7,908 bases of DNA. Origin: Thiobacillus sp. UBA2597 (GTDB lineage Bacteria > Pseudomonadota > Gammaproteobacteria > Burkholderiales > Thiobacillaceae). This document shows positions 1-6,724 of the stretch, piece by piece; position 1 is the stretch's first letter, and each line of letters begins with the position of its first letter. The notes under the pieces were generated by a model. That model worked only from the letters and a program-made list of their open reading frames with translations, was not told where the DNA came from and searched no databases. The stretch lies in the NCBI GenBank assembly GCA_002339725.1, contig DDKN01000020.1:1-7908 (forward strand), written 5' to 3'. The position numbers and the translations under genes are program-made.

Positions 1-1563
<1,563 letters not shown>

Positions 1564-1632
1564 ATTCAGCAGGCAGTCAGCCGTCAGCAGCGGTCAGCAA
1601 CGGCAAGCTGCCGACTGACTGCTGCCGACGTG
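1564..1632. repeat. GTCAGC-type imperfect hairpin repeat between guaB and guaA
   Basis: The gap holds repeated GTCAGC/GTCAGCAG words (GCAGTCAGC, CCGTCAGCAG, CGGTCAGCAA). A left arm at 1569-1588 pairs imperfectly with a right arm at 1607-1625 (GCAG-CAGTCAG matches CTGACTGCTGC with small bulges), leaving a loop of about 18 nt. An alternative smaller stem pairs GCCGT (1580-1584) with ACGGC (1600-1604). Similar low-complexity repeats are scattered between genes in many betaproteobacteria (recalled, not searched). It would be transcribed in the guaBA mRNA just ahead of guaA and takes the place of a ribosome-binding site. There is no T-run after the hairpin on the minus strand, so it is not a classic terminator. 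Confidence 0.6.
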
Positions 1633-3093
1633 TCATACATGGTAGTTCGGCGCTTCCTTGGTGATCTGCACGTCGTGGACGTGGGACTCCTTCACGCCGG
1701 CGCTGGTGATCTCCACGAACTGGGCGTTGCGGTGGAAATCGGCGATCGAGGCGGAGCCCAGGTAACCCATGGAGGAGCGCAGACCGCCCATCAACTGGTG
1801 CAGCACGTTGAGCACGCTGCCCTTGTAGGGCACGCGCCCCTCGATGCCCTCGGGCACCAGCTTCTCGACGTTGGCCTCGTTGTCCTGGAAGTAGCGGTCC
1901 TTGGAGCCCTTCTGCATGGCACCGAGTGAGCCCATGCCGCGGTAGGACTTGTAGGAGCGGCCCTGATAGAGCTCGATCTCGCCCGGCGCCTCCTCGGTGC
2001 CGGCCAGCAGGCCACCGAGCATGACGGTGTGGGCGCCGGCGGCGATGGCCTTGGCGATGTCGCCCGAATAGCGGATGCCGCCATCGGCGACCAGGGGCAC
2101 GCCGGTGTTGGCCAGGGCCTCGGCCACGTTGGCCACGGCGGTGATCTGGGGCACGCCGACGCCGGCCACGATGCGGGTGGTGCAGATCGAGCCCGGCCCG
2201 ATGCCGACCTTGACGCAGTCGGCGCCGTGGTCGACCAGGGCGCGGGCGGCATCGGCGGTGGCGATGTTGCCGCCGATGACCTGGACCTGCGGGTAATGGG
2301 TCTTCACCCATTGCACCCGGTTGAGCACGCCTTGCGAGTGGCCGTGCGCGGTGTCGACCACGATGACGTCAACCCCGGCCTCGACCAAGGCGGCCACCCG
2401 CTCGTCGTTGTCCGGGCCGACGCCGACGGCGGCGCCCACGCGCAGCCGGCCCAGGGCGTCCTTGCAGGCCAGCGGGTGCTCGGTCGACTTGTCGATGTCC
2501 TTCACCGTGATCAGGCCGCGCAACTCGAAAGCGTCGTTCACCACCAGCACGCGCTCGAGGCGATGTTTGTGCAAGAGCGCGACGACCTCCTCGCGCCCGG
2601 CGCCTTCGCGCACGGTCACCAGCTTGGACCGCGGGGTCATGATCTTGCGGATGGGCTGGTCGAGGTTGGTCTCGAAGCGCAGGTCCCGGTTGGTGACGAT
2701 GCCGACCACCTTGCCGGTCTTGTCCACCACCGGCAGGCCGGAGATCTTGTGCTGGCGCGTGATCTGCTGCACCTCGCGCACGGTCATGCCGGGCGTGATG
2801 GTGATCGGATCCTTCACCACGCCGGACTCGAAGCGCTTGACCTTGGCCACCTCGGCCGCCTGCTGCTCGGCGGTGAGGTTCTTGTGGATGATCGCCATGC
2901 CCCCTTCCTGGGCCAGGGCAATGGCCATGCGGGATTCCGATACGGTGTCCATGGCAGCGGACAGGACGGGGATGTTGAGCTGAATCTCGCGCGTCAGCTG
3001 GGTCCGCAGGCTGACATCGCGCGGCAGGATGTTGGAATAGGCGGGGACGAGCAGGACGTCGTCGAAGGTGAGCGCTTTTTGAAGAATACGCAT
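1633..3093 (-). CDS. guaB: Inosine-5'-monophosphate dehydrogenase
   Basis: Oxidises IMP to XMP with NAD+, the rate-limiting entry to guanine nucleotides; a cytosolic homotetramer in this family. The 486-residue protein has the family's normal length. It is a TIM barrel with two CBS domains inserted at about 93-210. The active-site loop GIGPGSICTTR carries the catalytic Cys304. The DGGIRYSGD phosphate-binding segment is at 338-346, GMGSLGAM at 386-393, and the flap Arg-Tyr dyad is in KGSKDRYF (Arg400, Tyr401). I chose the ATG at 3093, giving MRILQKALTFDDVLL, because an AGGG Shine-Dalgarno lies 8 nt upstream and this is the usual N-terminus. A GTG six codons further up (3111) falls about at the predicted transcription start and is unlikely. 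guaA follows 69 bp downstream. Confidence 0.97.
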   Translation of the reverse strand: MRILQKALTFDDVLLVPAYSNILPRDVSLRTQLTREIQLNIPVLSAAMDTVSESRMAIALAQEGGMAIIHKNLTAEQQAAEVAKVKRFESGVVKDPITITPGMTVREVQQITRQHKISGLPVVDKTGKVVGIVTNRDLRFETNLDQPIRKIMTPRSKLVTVREGAGREEVVALLHKHRLERVLVVNDAFELRGLITVKDIDKSTEHPLACKDALGRLRVGAAVGVGPDNDERVAALVEAGVDVIVVDTAHGHSQGVLNRVQWVKTHYPQVQVIGGNIATADAARALVDHGADCVKVGIGPGSICTTRIVAGVGVPQITAVANVAEALANTGVPLVADGGIRYSGDIAKAIAAGAHTVMLGGLLAGTEEAPGEIELYQGRSYKSYRGMGSLGAMQKGSKDRYFQDNEANVEKLVPEGIEGRVPYKGSVLNVLHQLMGGLRSSMGYLGSASIADFHRNAQFVEITSAGVKESHVHDVQITKEAPNYHV

Positions 3094-3119
3094 TGCAAAT
3101 GCCCTACGCACAAAAGCGC

Positions 3120-3125
3120 ATTATA
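3120..3125 (-). promoter_or_regulatory. Predicted guaB -10 box with GC-rich discriminator
   Basis: The minus strand reads a perfect TATAAT here, followed at once by GCGC. Transcription would start near 3113, giving a leader of about 20 nt before the guaB ATG. No good -35 was found at 16-18 bp; the upstream spacer is very GC-rich. A GC-rich discriminator is a known mark of promoters under stringent (ppGpp) control, and the E. coli guaBA promoter has one; applying this here is inference. Confidence 0.55.
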
Positions 3126-3169
3126 CAGATTCCGCCCGGGCCGGACGAGCCCGCTTGGTCAATATCTAC

Positions 3170-3190
3170 CAATCGGGGGGAAATCGATTG
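3170..3190. repeat. 6-bp inverted repeat CAATCG-N9-CGATTG
   Basis: The arms are at 3170-3175 and 3185-3190 and are perfect complements, separated by nine bases. The right arm overlaps the predicted -35 box of the lipoprotein gene, so it could be an operator for a dimeric regulator. It is short enough to arise by chance. The rest of the 183-bp divergent gap between guaB and the lipoprotein gene (3094-3276) shows only the two promoters. Confidence 0.3.
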
Positions 3191-3216
3191 ACGCCCTCTT
3201 GCACGCGAATTATGGT
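3188..3216 (+). promoter_or_regulatory. Predicted sigma-70 promoter of the lipoprotein gene
   Basis: A -35 box TTGACG (3188-3193) is followed, after exactly 17 bp, by a -10-like TATGGT (3211-3216). Transcription would start near 3223 and give a leader of about 54 nt. A GAGGAG-type ribosome-binding site lies just before the ATG at 3277. The -35 matches consensus at 5 of 6 positions and the -10 at 4 of 6. Confidence 0.45.
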
Positions 3217-3276
3217 TCGTTGGCCGCACAAGCGTGGCTTACACCCGCACCTGAGATAATCTGAGGAGATTGAAAT

Positions 3277-3612
3277 ATGCGTAATCCGCTTGCGTCCGTC
3301 GCTCTGGCAAGCCTGCTCGCCCTGTTCCTGTCCGCCTGCGCCGCCACCCCCGCGCCCCAGGCCGATGCCAAACCCGCCGCCCCCGCCCTGAGCGAGGAGG
3401 CCAAGGCCGCCCTGGCTCAGGCCGAGAAAGACGTGAAGGAGGCCAAGGCCAAGTTCGCCCTGTGGACCACGGCCGACAAGGCCCTGAAGGATGCCAAGGC
3501 GGCAGCCGAAAAAGGCGACAGCGCCACGGTGATCAAGCAATCCAAGCTGGCCTCGGAACAAGTCAAGATGGGCCTGGAGCAAGCCAAATACCCGCTGACA
3601 TACATCCAGTAA
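3277..3612 (+). CDS. Small Ala/Lys-rich lipoprotein, possibly SoxXA-binding protein (SoxK)-like
   Basis: A 111-residue predicted lipoprotein. Its signal peptide has a short basic start (MRN), a hydrophobic core at 5-18, and the lipobox LSAC with Cys21 as the lipidated residue. Ala at +2 favours the outer membrane. The mature part begins with an Ala/Pro linker (about 22-38), then a charged, helix-prone Ala/Lys/Glu stretch with the pattern ADKALKDAKAAAEKGD and a second helix, ending in YPLTYIQ. The A..A..A..GD...I..S..A..Q...G..QA rhythm recalls the small SoxXA-binding proteins of sulfur-oxidising bacteria, but no sox gene is in view, so that name is only a suggestion. A strong ribosome-binding site (GAGGAG), its own promoter and its own terminator make it a single-gene transcription unit, divergent from guaB. 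Confidence 0.85.
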   Translation: MRNPLASVALASLLALFLSACAATPAPQADAKPAAPALSEEAKAALAQAEKDVKEAKAKFALWTTADKALKDAKAAAEKGDSATVIKQSKLASEQVKMGLEQAKYPLTYIQ

Positions 3613-3633
3613 GCCAAGGCCTCGAATCAGCCT

Positions 3634-3661
3634 CGGGCGGCATGGTGCCGCCCGTTTTTTT
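3634..3661 (+). terminator. Rho-independent terminator of the lipoprotein gene
   Basis: A perfect 9-bp stem (CGGGCGGCA paired with TGCCGCCCG) with a 3-nt loop TGG is followed directly by seven T. It begins 21 bp after the lipoprotein stop and ends just before the 3' end of the convergent rnfH gene. The minus strand has no comparable T-run after the stem, so it works mainly for the plus strand. Confidence 0.92.
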
Positions 3662-3669
3662 GGCCGAAC

Positions 3670-4011
3670 TCAGGCCGCTGTCTCGCTGCCGGTCGCCGTC
3701 AATTCCCCGGCCCCCTTCTTCATCACCTTGCCCTCGGCCGCGCGCTGCCGGCGGACCTCCTTGGGGTCGGCGATCAACGGCCGGTATATCTCCACCCGGT
3801 CCCGATCGCGCAGGGGCGTATCCAGCTTGACCAGCTTGTTCCAGACGCCGACCTTGTTCCTGCCGCCCAGATCGATCTCGGGAAATTCCTCCAGCAGCCC
3901 GGACTTGGCGATCGCCTGTTCCACCGTCGCCCCATGCTCGACCTGAACCGTCACGACCTTTTGCTGGTCGCGCAGGGCGTAAACGACCTCGACGTCGATC
4001 AGACCACTCAT
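3670..4011 (-). CDS. rnfH: RnfH family protein (RatB, UPF0125)
   Basis: A 113-residue small protein with a ubiquitin-like beta-grasp fold in this family; its function is not settled. It was named for linkage to Rnf in some species and is called RatB where it is paired with RatA. Visible family features are the start DVEVVYAL, the GATVEQAI segment, VGVWNKLV, and the closing DRDRVEIYRPLIADPKE. The tail after residue about 92 is basic and low in complexity and makes it longer than E. coli RnfH (about 96). The start is set by the family N-terminus MSGLIDVEVVYAL; the ATG overlaps the ratA stop in ATGA, and a GGAG lies 4 nt upstream inside ratA, so translation is probably coupled. A longer open frame reaches 4347 but only runs through ratA in another frame. 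Confidence 0.93.
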   Translation of the reverse strand: MSGLIDVEVVYALRDQQKVVTVQVEHGATVEQAIAKSGLLEEFPEIDLGGRNKVGVWNKLVKLDTPLRDRDRVEIYRPLIADPKEVRRQRAAEGKVMKKGAGELTATGSETAA

Positions 4012-4445
4012 CGCGCTCCGTAGACCTTCTCGGCACGTTGGACAAAGGCATCCACCAGATTGTTGGCGATCAGGCCGAATACCGGCCCCACCACCTTCTC
4101 CAGCAAATGGCTGGCAAACTCGTAGTGCAGCAGCAGTTCGACCCGGCTGCCCTCCTCGCCCAGGGGCTTGAAGTACCAGGCGCCCTCCAGCTTGCGAAAC
4201 GGGCCGTCCTTCAGGGTCAGCTGCATGACCTCGGGAAACCGCTTGCGATTTTCCGTGGTGAAGCGTTGCTGCACCTGCATATAGCGGATATGGATCGTGG
4301 CCTCGGTCACCGACTCGTCGCGCCGATGCAACTCGGTGCCGCCACACCAGGGCAGAAATTCGCTGTAGGCCTCGACCCGGTCGACCAGATCGAACATCTC
4401 CGCCGCGGTATAAGGCACCAGGACGGACTTGGTAACGTGAGACAT
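4008..4445 (-). CDS. ratA: RatA / COQ10-type START-domain protein
   Basis: A 145-residue SRPBCC (START-like) protein. Typical features are the opening VTKSVLVPYTAAEMFDLV, the VEAYSEFLPWC motif near 26-34, a central beta-sheet with LKDGPFRKLEGAWYF, and the long C-terminal helix with LLEKVVGPVFGLIANNLVDAFVQRA. Homologues bind a lipid or quinone (the eukaryotic one is Coq10). E. coli RatA was reported as a toxin that blocks 70S ribosome assembly, but many homologues seem to act in ubiquinone-dependent respiration, so both roles stay open here. It overlaps rnfH by 4 bp and is divergent from smpB, the same layout as E. coli smpB-ratA-ratB. No good Shine-Dalgarno precedes its ATG. Confidence 0.93.
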   Translation of the reverse strand: MSHVTKSVLVPYTAAEMFDLVDRVEAYSEFLPWCGGTELHRRDESVTEATIHIRYMQVQQRFTTENRKRFPEVMQLTLKDGPFRKLEGAWYFKPLGEEGSRVELLLHYEFASHLLEKVVGPVFGLIANNLVDAFVQRAEKVYGAR

Positions 4446-4478
4446 AAACGGCAGGCGGACGGGGTTGCGCGTAAAGAC

Positions 4479-4487
4479 TGTTAAAAT
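4479..4487 (+). promoter_or_regulatory. Predicted extended -10 promoter for smpB
   Basis: The plus strand reads TG-T-TAAAAT (4479-4487), fitting the extended -10 pattern TGnTATAAT at all but one base. No good -35 is seen at the right spacing; TTGCGC at 4465 is too close. Transcription would start near 4494, leaving a leader of about 38 nt without an obvious ribosome-binding site. The same AT-rich patch reads TATTTT on the other strand and may also serve ratA, whose ATG is at 4445. Confidence 0.4.
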
Positions 4488-4531
4488 ATCACGAAATACC
4501 GATCAAGCCCCAAGCGCGCTCAATTCCCGCC

Positions 4532-4978
4532 ATGACCATCGTCGACAACCGAAAGGCCTTCCACGATTACTTCATCGAGGAACGCTACGAAGCGGGCATC
4601 GTCCTGGAGGGCTGGGAGGTCAAGGCCATCCGGGCGGGGCGGGTGCAACTGAAAGAGGCCTACGTCGTGCTCAAGGGGGCAGAGGTCTGGCTCATCGGTT
4701 GCCACATCAGCCCGCTGCCCACCGCCTCGAGCCATGTCAAACCCGATCCGACCCGCAGCCGCAAGCTGCTGTTGCATGCCGAGGAGATCAAAAAACTCAT
4801 CGGCAAGGTCGAGCGGGCCGGCTACACCCTGGTGCCGCTCAACCTGCATTACAGCAAGGGCCGGATCAAGCTGGAGATCGGCCTGGCCAAGGGCAAGAAG
4901 GCGCATGACAAGAGAGCCAGCGTGAAAGAGCGCGAGTGGGAACGCGAAAAACAACGGCTGATGAGGAAACCCCAATGA
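4532..4978 (+). CDS. smpB: SsrA (tmRNA)-binding protein SmpB
   Basis: Binds tmRNA and brings it to ribosomes stalled on mRNA without a stop codon, allowing trans-translation. The 148-residue protein has the OB-fold body with the N-terminal NRKAFHDYFIEERYEAGI, the family signature GWEVKAIR (27-34), the tRNA-domain-contacting loop CHISPL, and the basic KGKKAHDKR run. The C-terminal tail KEREW (132-136, Trp136) enters the mRNA channel in known structures. The start is the ATG giving MTIVDNRKAF; there is no convincing Shine-Dalgarno. Its last 69 bp are repeated, diverged, 149 bp downstream. The final residues EKQRLMRKPQ differ from the commoner KAR-[IL]-M form, which the downstream copy keeps. 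The stop overlaps the start of a 50-codon ORF (ATGA), and ratA-rnfH lie divergently upstream. Confidence 0.97.
   Translation: MTIVDNRKAFHDYFIEERYEAGIVLEGWEVKAIRAGRVQLKEAYVVLKGAEVWLIGCHISPLPTASSHVKPDPTRSRKLLLHAEEIKKLIGKVERAGYTLVPLNLHYSKGRIKLEIGLAKGKKAHDKRASVKEREWEREKQRLMRKPQ
4910..4978 (+). repeat. smpB tail repeat, copy 1 (in smpB)
   Basis: These are the last 23 codons of smpB including the stop. They align without gaps to 5059-5127, 52 of 69 bases identical by hand count, 16 of 22 residues identical. The shared block begins two bases earlier with ACAAGAGAGCC. Several differences are synonymous (GAG/GAA, AAA/AAG, AGG/CGG), so both copies appear to have spent time under protein-level selection. 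Sequence before the block is not similar in the two places. Confidence 0.9.
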
Positions 4979-5127
4979 TCCCCCGTGCTGGATCTCTTGC
5001 GGCGCAGGCTAACGTGAGCGCAGCGAGCGTTAAGCCGCGAAGCGGCGGCCGCAGCCACAAGAGAGCCCGCGTGAAAGAACGCGAATGGAAGCGCGAAAAG
5101 GCCCGCCTGATGCGGGAGCAGCGTTGA
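4975..5127 (+). CDS. 50-residue ORF ending in a second SmpB tail (micro-protein or coupling ORF)
   Basis: An open frame of 50 residues, +2 relative to smpB. Its ATG overlaps the smpB stop (ATGA), and TGAGGA lies 7 nt upstream inside smpB as a ribosome-binding site. Residues 1-28 (MIPRAGSLAAQANVSAAS...) are the translation of a palindromic repeat and carry no known domain. Residues 29-50 are a near-copy of the SmpB C-terminal tail, with KEREW and EKARLMR intact; the peptide is very basic overall. Its stop overlaps the mnmH start in TGATG, and the GGGAG used by mnmH lies in its last codons. It could be a leftover smpB end kept only because it carries the mnmH start signals, a leader that couples smpB and mnmH translation, or a real peptide. 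Expression is not shown by sequence alone. Confidence 0.4.
   Translation: MIPRAGSLAAQANVSAASVKPRSGGRSHKRARVKEREWKREKARLMREQR
4996..5054. repeat. REP-like palindromic unit between the two smpB tails
   Basis: About 59 bp with nested symmetry. The outer arms CTTGCGGC (4996-5003) and GCCGCAG (5048-5054) pair with one gap. The inner arms GGCTAACG (5007-5014) and CGTTAAGCC (5028-5036) pair with one bulge. A perfect small hairpin GCCGC-GAA-GCGGC lies at 5034-5046. The core words (AACGTGAGCGCAGCGAGCGTTAA) are split here by position: 5012-5033. No second copy occurs in the window. Such palindromes are often dispersed genome repeats moved by RAYT-type transposases; that this one is dispersed is inference. 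Confidence 0.5.
5059..5127 (+). repeat. smpB tail repeat, copy 2 (end of the 50-residue ORF)
   Basis: Second copy of the smpB 3' end, 149 bp after the first and in another frame relative to smpB. It encodes a tail with KEREW and KARLM, closer to the E. coli type (KEREW then KARIM, from memory) than copy 1. Its stop overlaps the mnmH ATG, the arrangement expected if this had once been the true end of smpB. Confidence 0.88.
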
Positions 5128-6206
5128 TGCTGTGCGACATCGGCTCGCCGCCGACCAGGCCCAGCGAGATCGTCGGCATCGAGCGGCTCGACGGCTTCGA
5201 CGAGATCATCGATGTGCGCTCGCCCGGCGAGTTCGCCGAGGACCACATCCCGGGCGCGCTCAACCTGCCGGTGCTGGACGATGAGGAACGTGCCCGGGTG
5301 GGCACCCTCTACAAGCAGGTCTCCGCCTTCGAGGCCAAGAAGATCGGCGCCGCCCTGGTCTCGCGCAACATCGCGCGCCATTTGGAAACCCACTTCGCCG
5401 ACAAGCCGAAAAAATACCGGCCCCTGGTCTACTGCTGGCGTGGCGGCAACCGCTCCGGCTCGCTCGCCCATGTCCTGCGTGCCATCGGCTGGCCGGCGGT
5501 CCAGCTCGACGGCGGCTACAAGGCCTACCGCAAGGCGGTGATGGCCGAGCTGGCAACCCTGCCCGGGCGCCTGCGCTTCGTCGTGGTCTGCGGCCGCACC
5601 GGCAGCGGCAAAAGCCGCTTCCTTTCGGCCCTGCGCGCGGCCGGGGCGCAGGTGCTCGACCTGGAAGACCTGGCGGCGCACAAGGGTTCGGTGCTGGGCG
5701 GCCTGCCCGACCGGCCGCAGCCCGGCCAAAAGTATTTCGAGAGCCTGCTCTGGCGGCAACTGCGCGGCTTCGACCCGGCACGGCCGGTGTTCGTCGAATC
5801 GGAAAGCAAGAAGATCGGCCGCCTGCACACCCCGGACGGCCTGCTCGCCCGCATGCGCAGTGCCGAGTGCCTGACCCTGGAGGCGGACCTTTCGACCCGG
5901 GTGGCCCTGCTCAAGCAGGAATATGCCCATTTCCTGACCCAACCCGAACGGCTCAACCGGCAACTCGATTGCCTGGTCGATCTTCAGGGCCGCGAGCGCA
6001 TCGCCCGCTGGCAGCAGATGGCCCGAAACGGCCAATGGGATGAACTGGTCGCCGAGCTCTTGGTCGAGCACTACGACCCCGCCTACAACCGCTCGCTCGG
6101 CCGCAACTACCCCCAGGCGGCGCAGGGGCCGCAGCTGCACCTCGACTCGCCCCGGCCCGAGGCCTTCCGGGCCTTGTCGCACAAGGCTTTGCAGCATTTC
6201 GCTTGA
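5127..6206 (+). CDS. mnmH: tRNA 2-selenouridine synthase
   Basis: Replaces sulfur by selenium in 2-thiouridine at the wobble position of Lys, Glu and Gln tRNAs, using selenophosphate and passing through a geranylated intermediate (E. coli YbbB/SelU). The 359-residue protein has the usual two parts. An N-terminal rhodanese domain (about 1-140) carries DVRSPGEFAEDHIPGA and the catalytic loop YCWRGGNRSGS with Cys103. A P-loop domain follows with GRTGSGKS (156-163). The ATG at 5127 is preferred: it overlaps the upstream stop (TGATG), has GGGAG 8 nt upstream, and starts close to the conserved rhodanese fold. An ATG at 5085 would run through the repeated smpB tail in another frame. The gene is probably translated in one unit with smpB and the 50-residue ORF. 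Its presence predicts selD elsewhere in the genome. Confidence 0.95.
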   Translation: MLCDIGSPPTRPSEIVGIERLDGFDEIIDVRSPGEFAEDHIPGALNLPVLDDEERARVGTLYKQVSAFEAKKIGAALVSRNIARHLETHFADKPKKYRPLVYCWRGGNRSGSLAHVLRAIGWPAVQLDGGYKAYRKAVMAELATLPGRLRFVVVCGRTGSGKSRFLSALRAAGAQVLDLEDLAAHKGSVLGGLPDRPQPGQKYFESLLWRQLRGFDPARPVFVESESKKIGRLHTPDGLLARMRSAECLTLEADLSTRVALLKQEYAHFLTQPERLNRQLDCLVDLQGRERIARWQQMARNGQWDELVAELLVEHYDPAYNRSLGRNYPQAAQGPQLHLDSPRPEAFRALSHKALQHFA

Positions 6207-6283
6207 CGGCCGGCCGGGCCTGCGCCTAGTCTTAAATCAGACACACAAATCCAAATGATCTTTCACCCCGACAGGAGCAAGAT

Positions 6284-6724
6284 ATGTCGACGACGTGGAT
6301 TCTGGTCGCCAATGCCAGCCAGGCGAAAATCTATGCCAACCACGGACCCAAAAAAGGTCTGCAACTGATCAAGGAACTCGAACATCCCGAAAGCCGCGAA
6401 AAAGCCGCCAATCTCGTGACCGACCGGCCGGGCCACAACCAGGGCCACGGCAATGGCCATGGCGCCTATGTGCCGGCGACCGACCCCAAAGCGCACGAGG
6501 CCGACCGCTTCGCCCTGGAACTGGCCCGGGAACTGGAAGAAGGGCGCACCAGCAATGCCTACGACCGCCTGATCATCGCCGCCTCGGCACCGTTTCTGGG
6601 CCTGCTCAATGGCCGGCTGTCGAACCAGGTCAAGAGCAAGCTCGCCGAGAGCATCGAAAAAGACTACACCCGCCTACCGGTCAAGGAATTGTCCGGTCAT
6701 CTCGAAAGCATCGTCTATCTCTGA
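6284..6724 (+). CDS. Host-attachment family protein (PF10116-like)
   Basis: A 146-residue soluble protein without signal peptide or membrane segment. Family traits are the start TWILVANASQAKIY, an acidic middle with DPKAHEADRFALELAREL, YDRLIIAASAPFLGLL (93-108) and the closing LSGHLESIVYL. The Pfam name comes from a plant-attachment phenotype in rhizobia; the molecular role is unknown. The family has been discussed as related to bacterial release-factor-like domains, which I recall but cannot check. A His/Gly-rich segment HNQGHGNGHG (51-60) stands out and could bind metal or be a flexible loop. AGGAG lies 6 nt before the ATG. It is 77 bp after mnmH and may have its own promoter, though only weak boxes are visible. 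Its last 51 bp overlap the convergent thpR gene. Confidence 0.85.
   Translation: MSTTWILVANASQAKIYANHGPKKGLQLIKELEHPESREKAANLVTDRPGHNQGHGNGHGAYVPATDPKAHEADRFALELARELEEGRTSNAYDRLIIAASAPFLGLLNGRLSNQVKSKLAESIEKDYTRLPVKELSGHLESIVYL

Noticed and set aside
3094..3111. GTG start of guaB six codons upstream
   Set aside because: It lies about at the predicted transcription start, while the ATG at 3093 has an AGGG site and the usual N-terminus.
2029..3264. 411-codon open frame antisense to guaB, running into the upstream gap
   Set aside because: Same mirror effect over guaB; no domain, and its end crosses the two predicted promoters.
4012..4347. N-terminal extension of the rnfH frame to 4347
   Set aside because: It reads ratA in another frame; the family start and the ATGA overlap fix rnfH at 4011.
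5085..5126. Earlier mnmH start at 5085
   Set aside because: The added residues come from the repeated smpB tail in another frame; the ATG at 5127 has a ribosome-binding site and stop-start overlap.
4866..6197. 443-codon open frame antisense to mnmH and the smpB end
   Set aside because: Shadow of mnmH; the part with LRGLTLAALTLA is only the palindromic repeat read on the other strand.
6207..6220. GGCCGGCC palindrome after mnmH as a terminator
   Set aside because: Short self-complementary GC run with no loop and no T-run.
6203..6232. TTGACG with TAGTCT as promoter of the host-attachment gene
   Set aside because: The -35 is good but the -10 matches only three of six bases; the other candidate, TTAAAT, is 23 bp away. 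Not strong enough to list.
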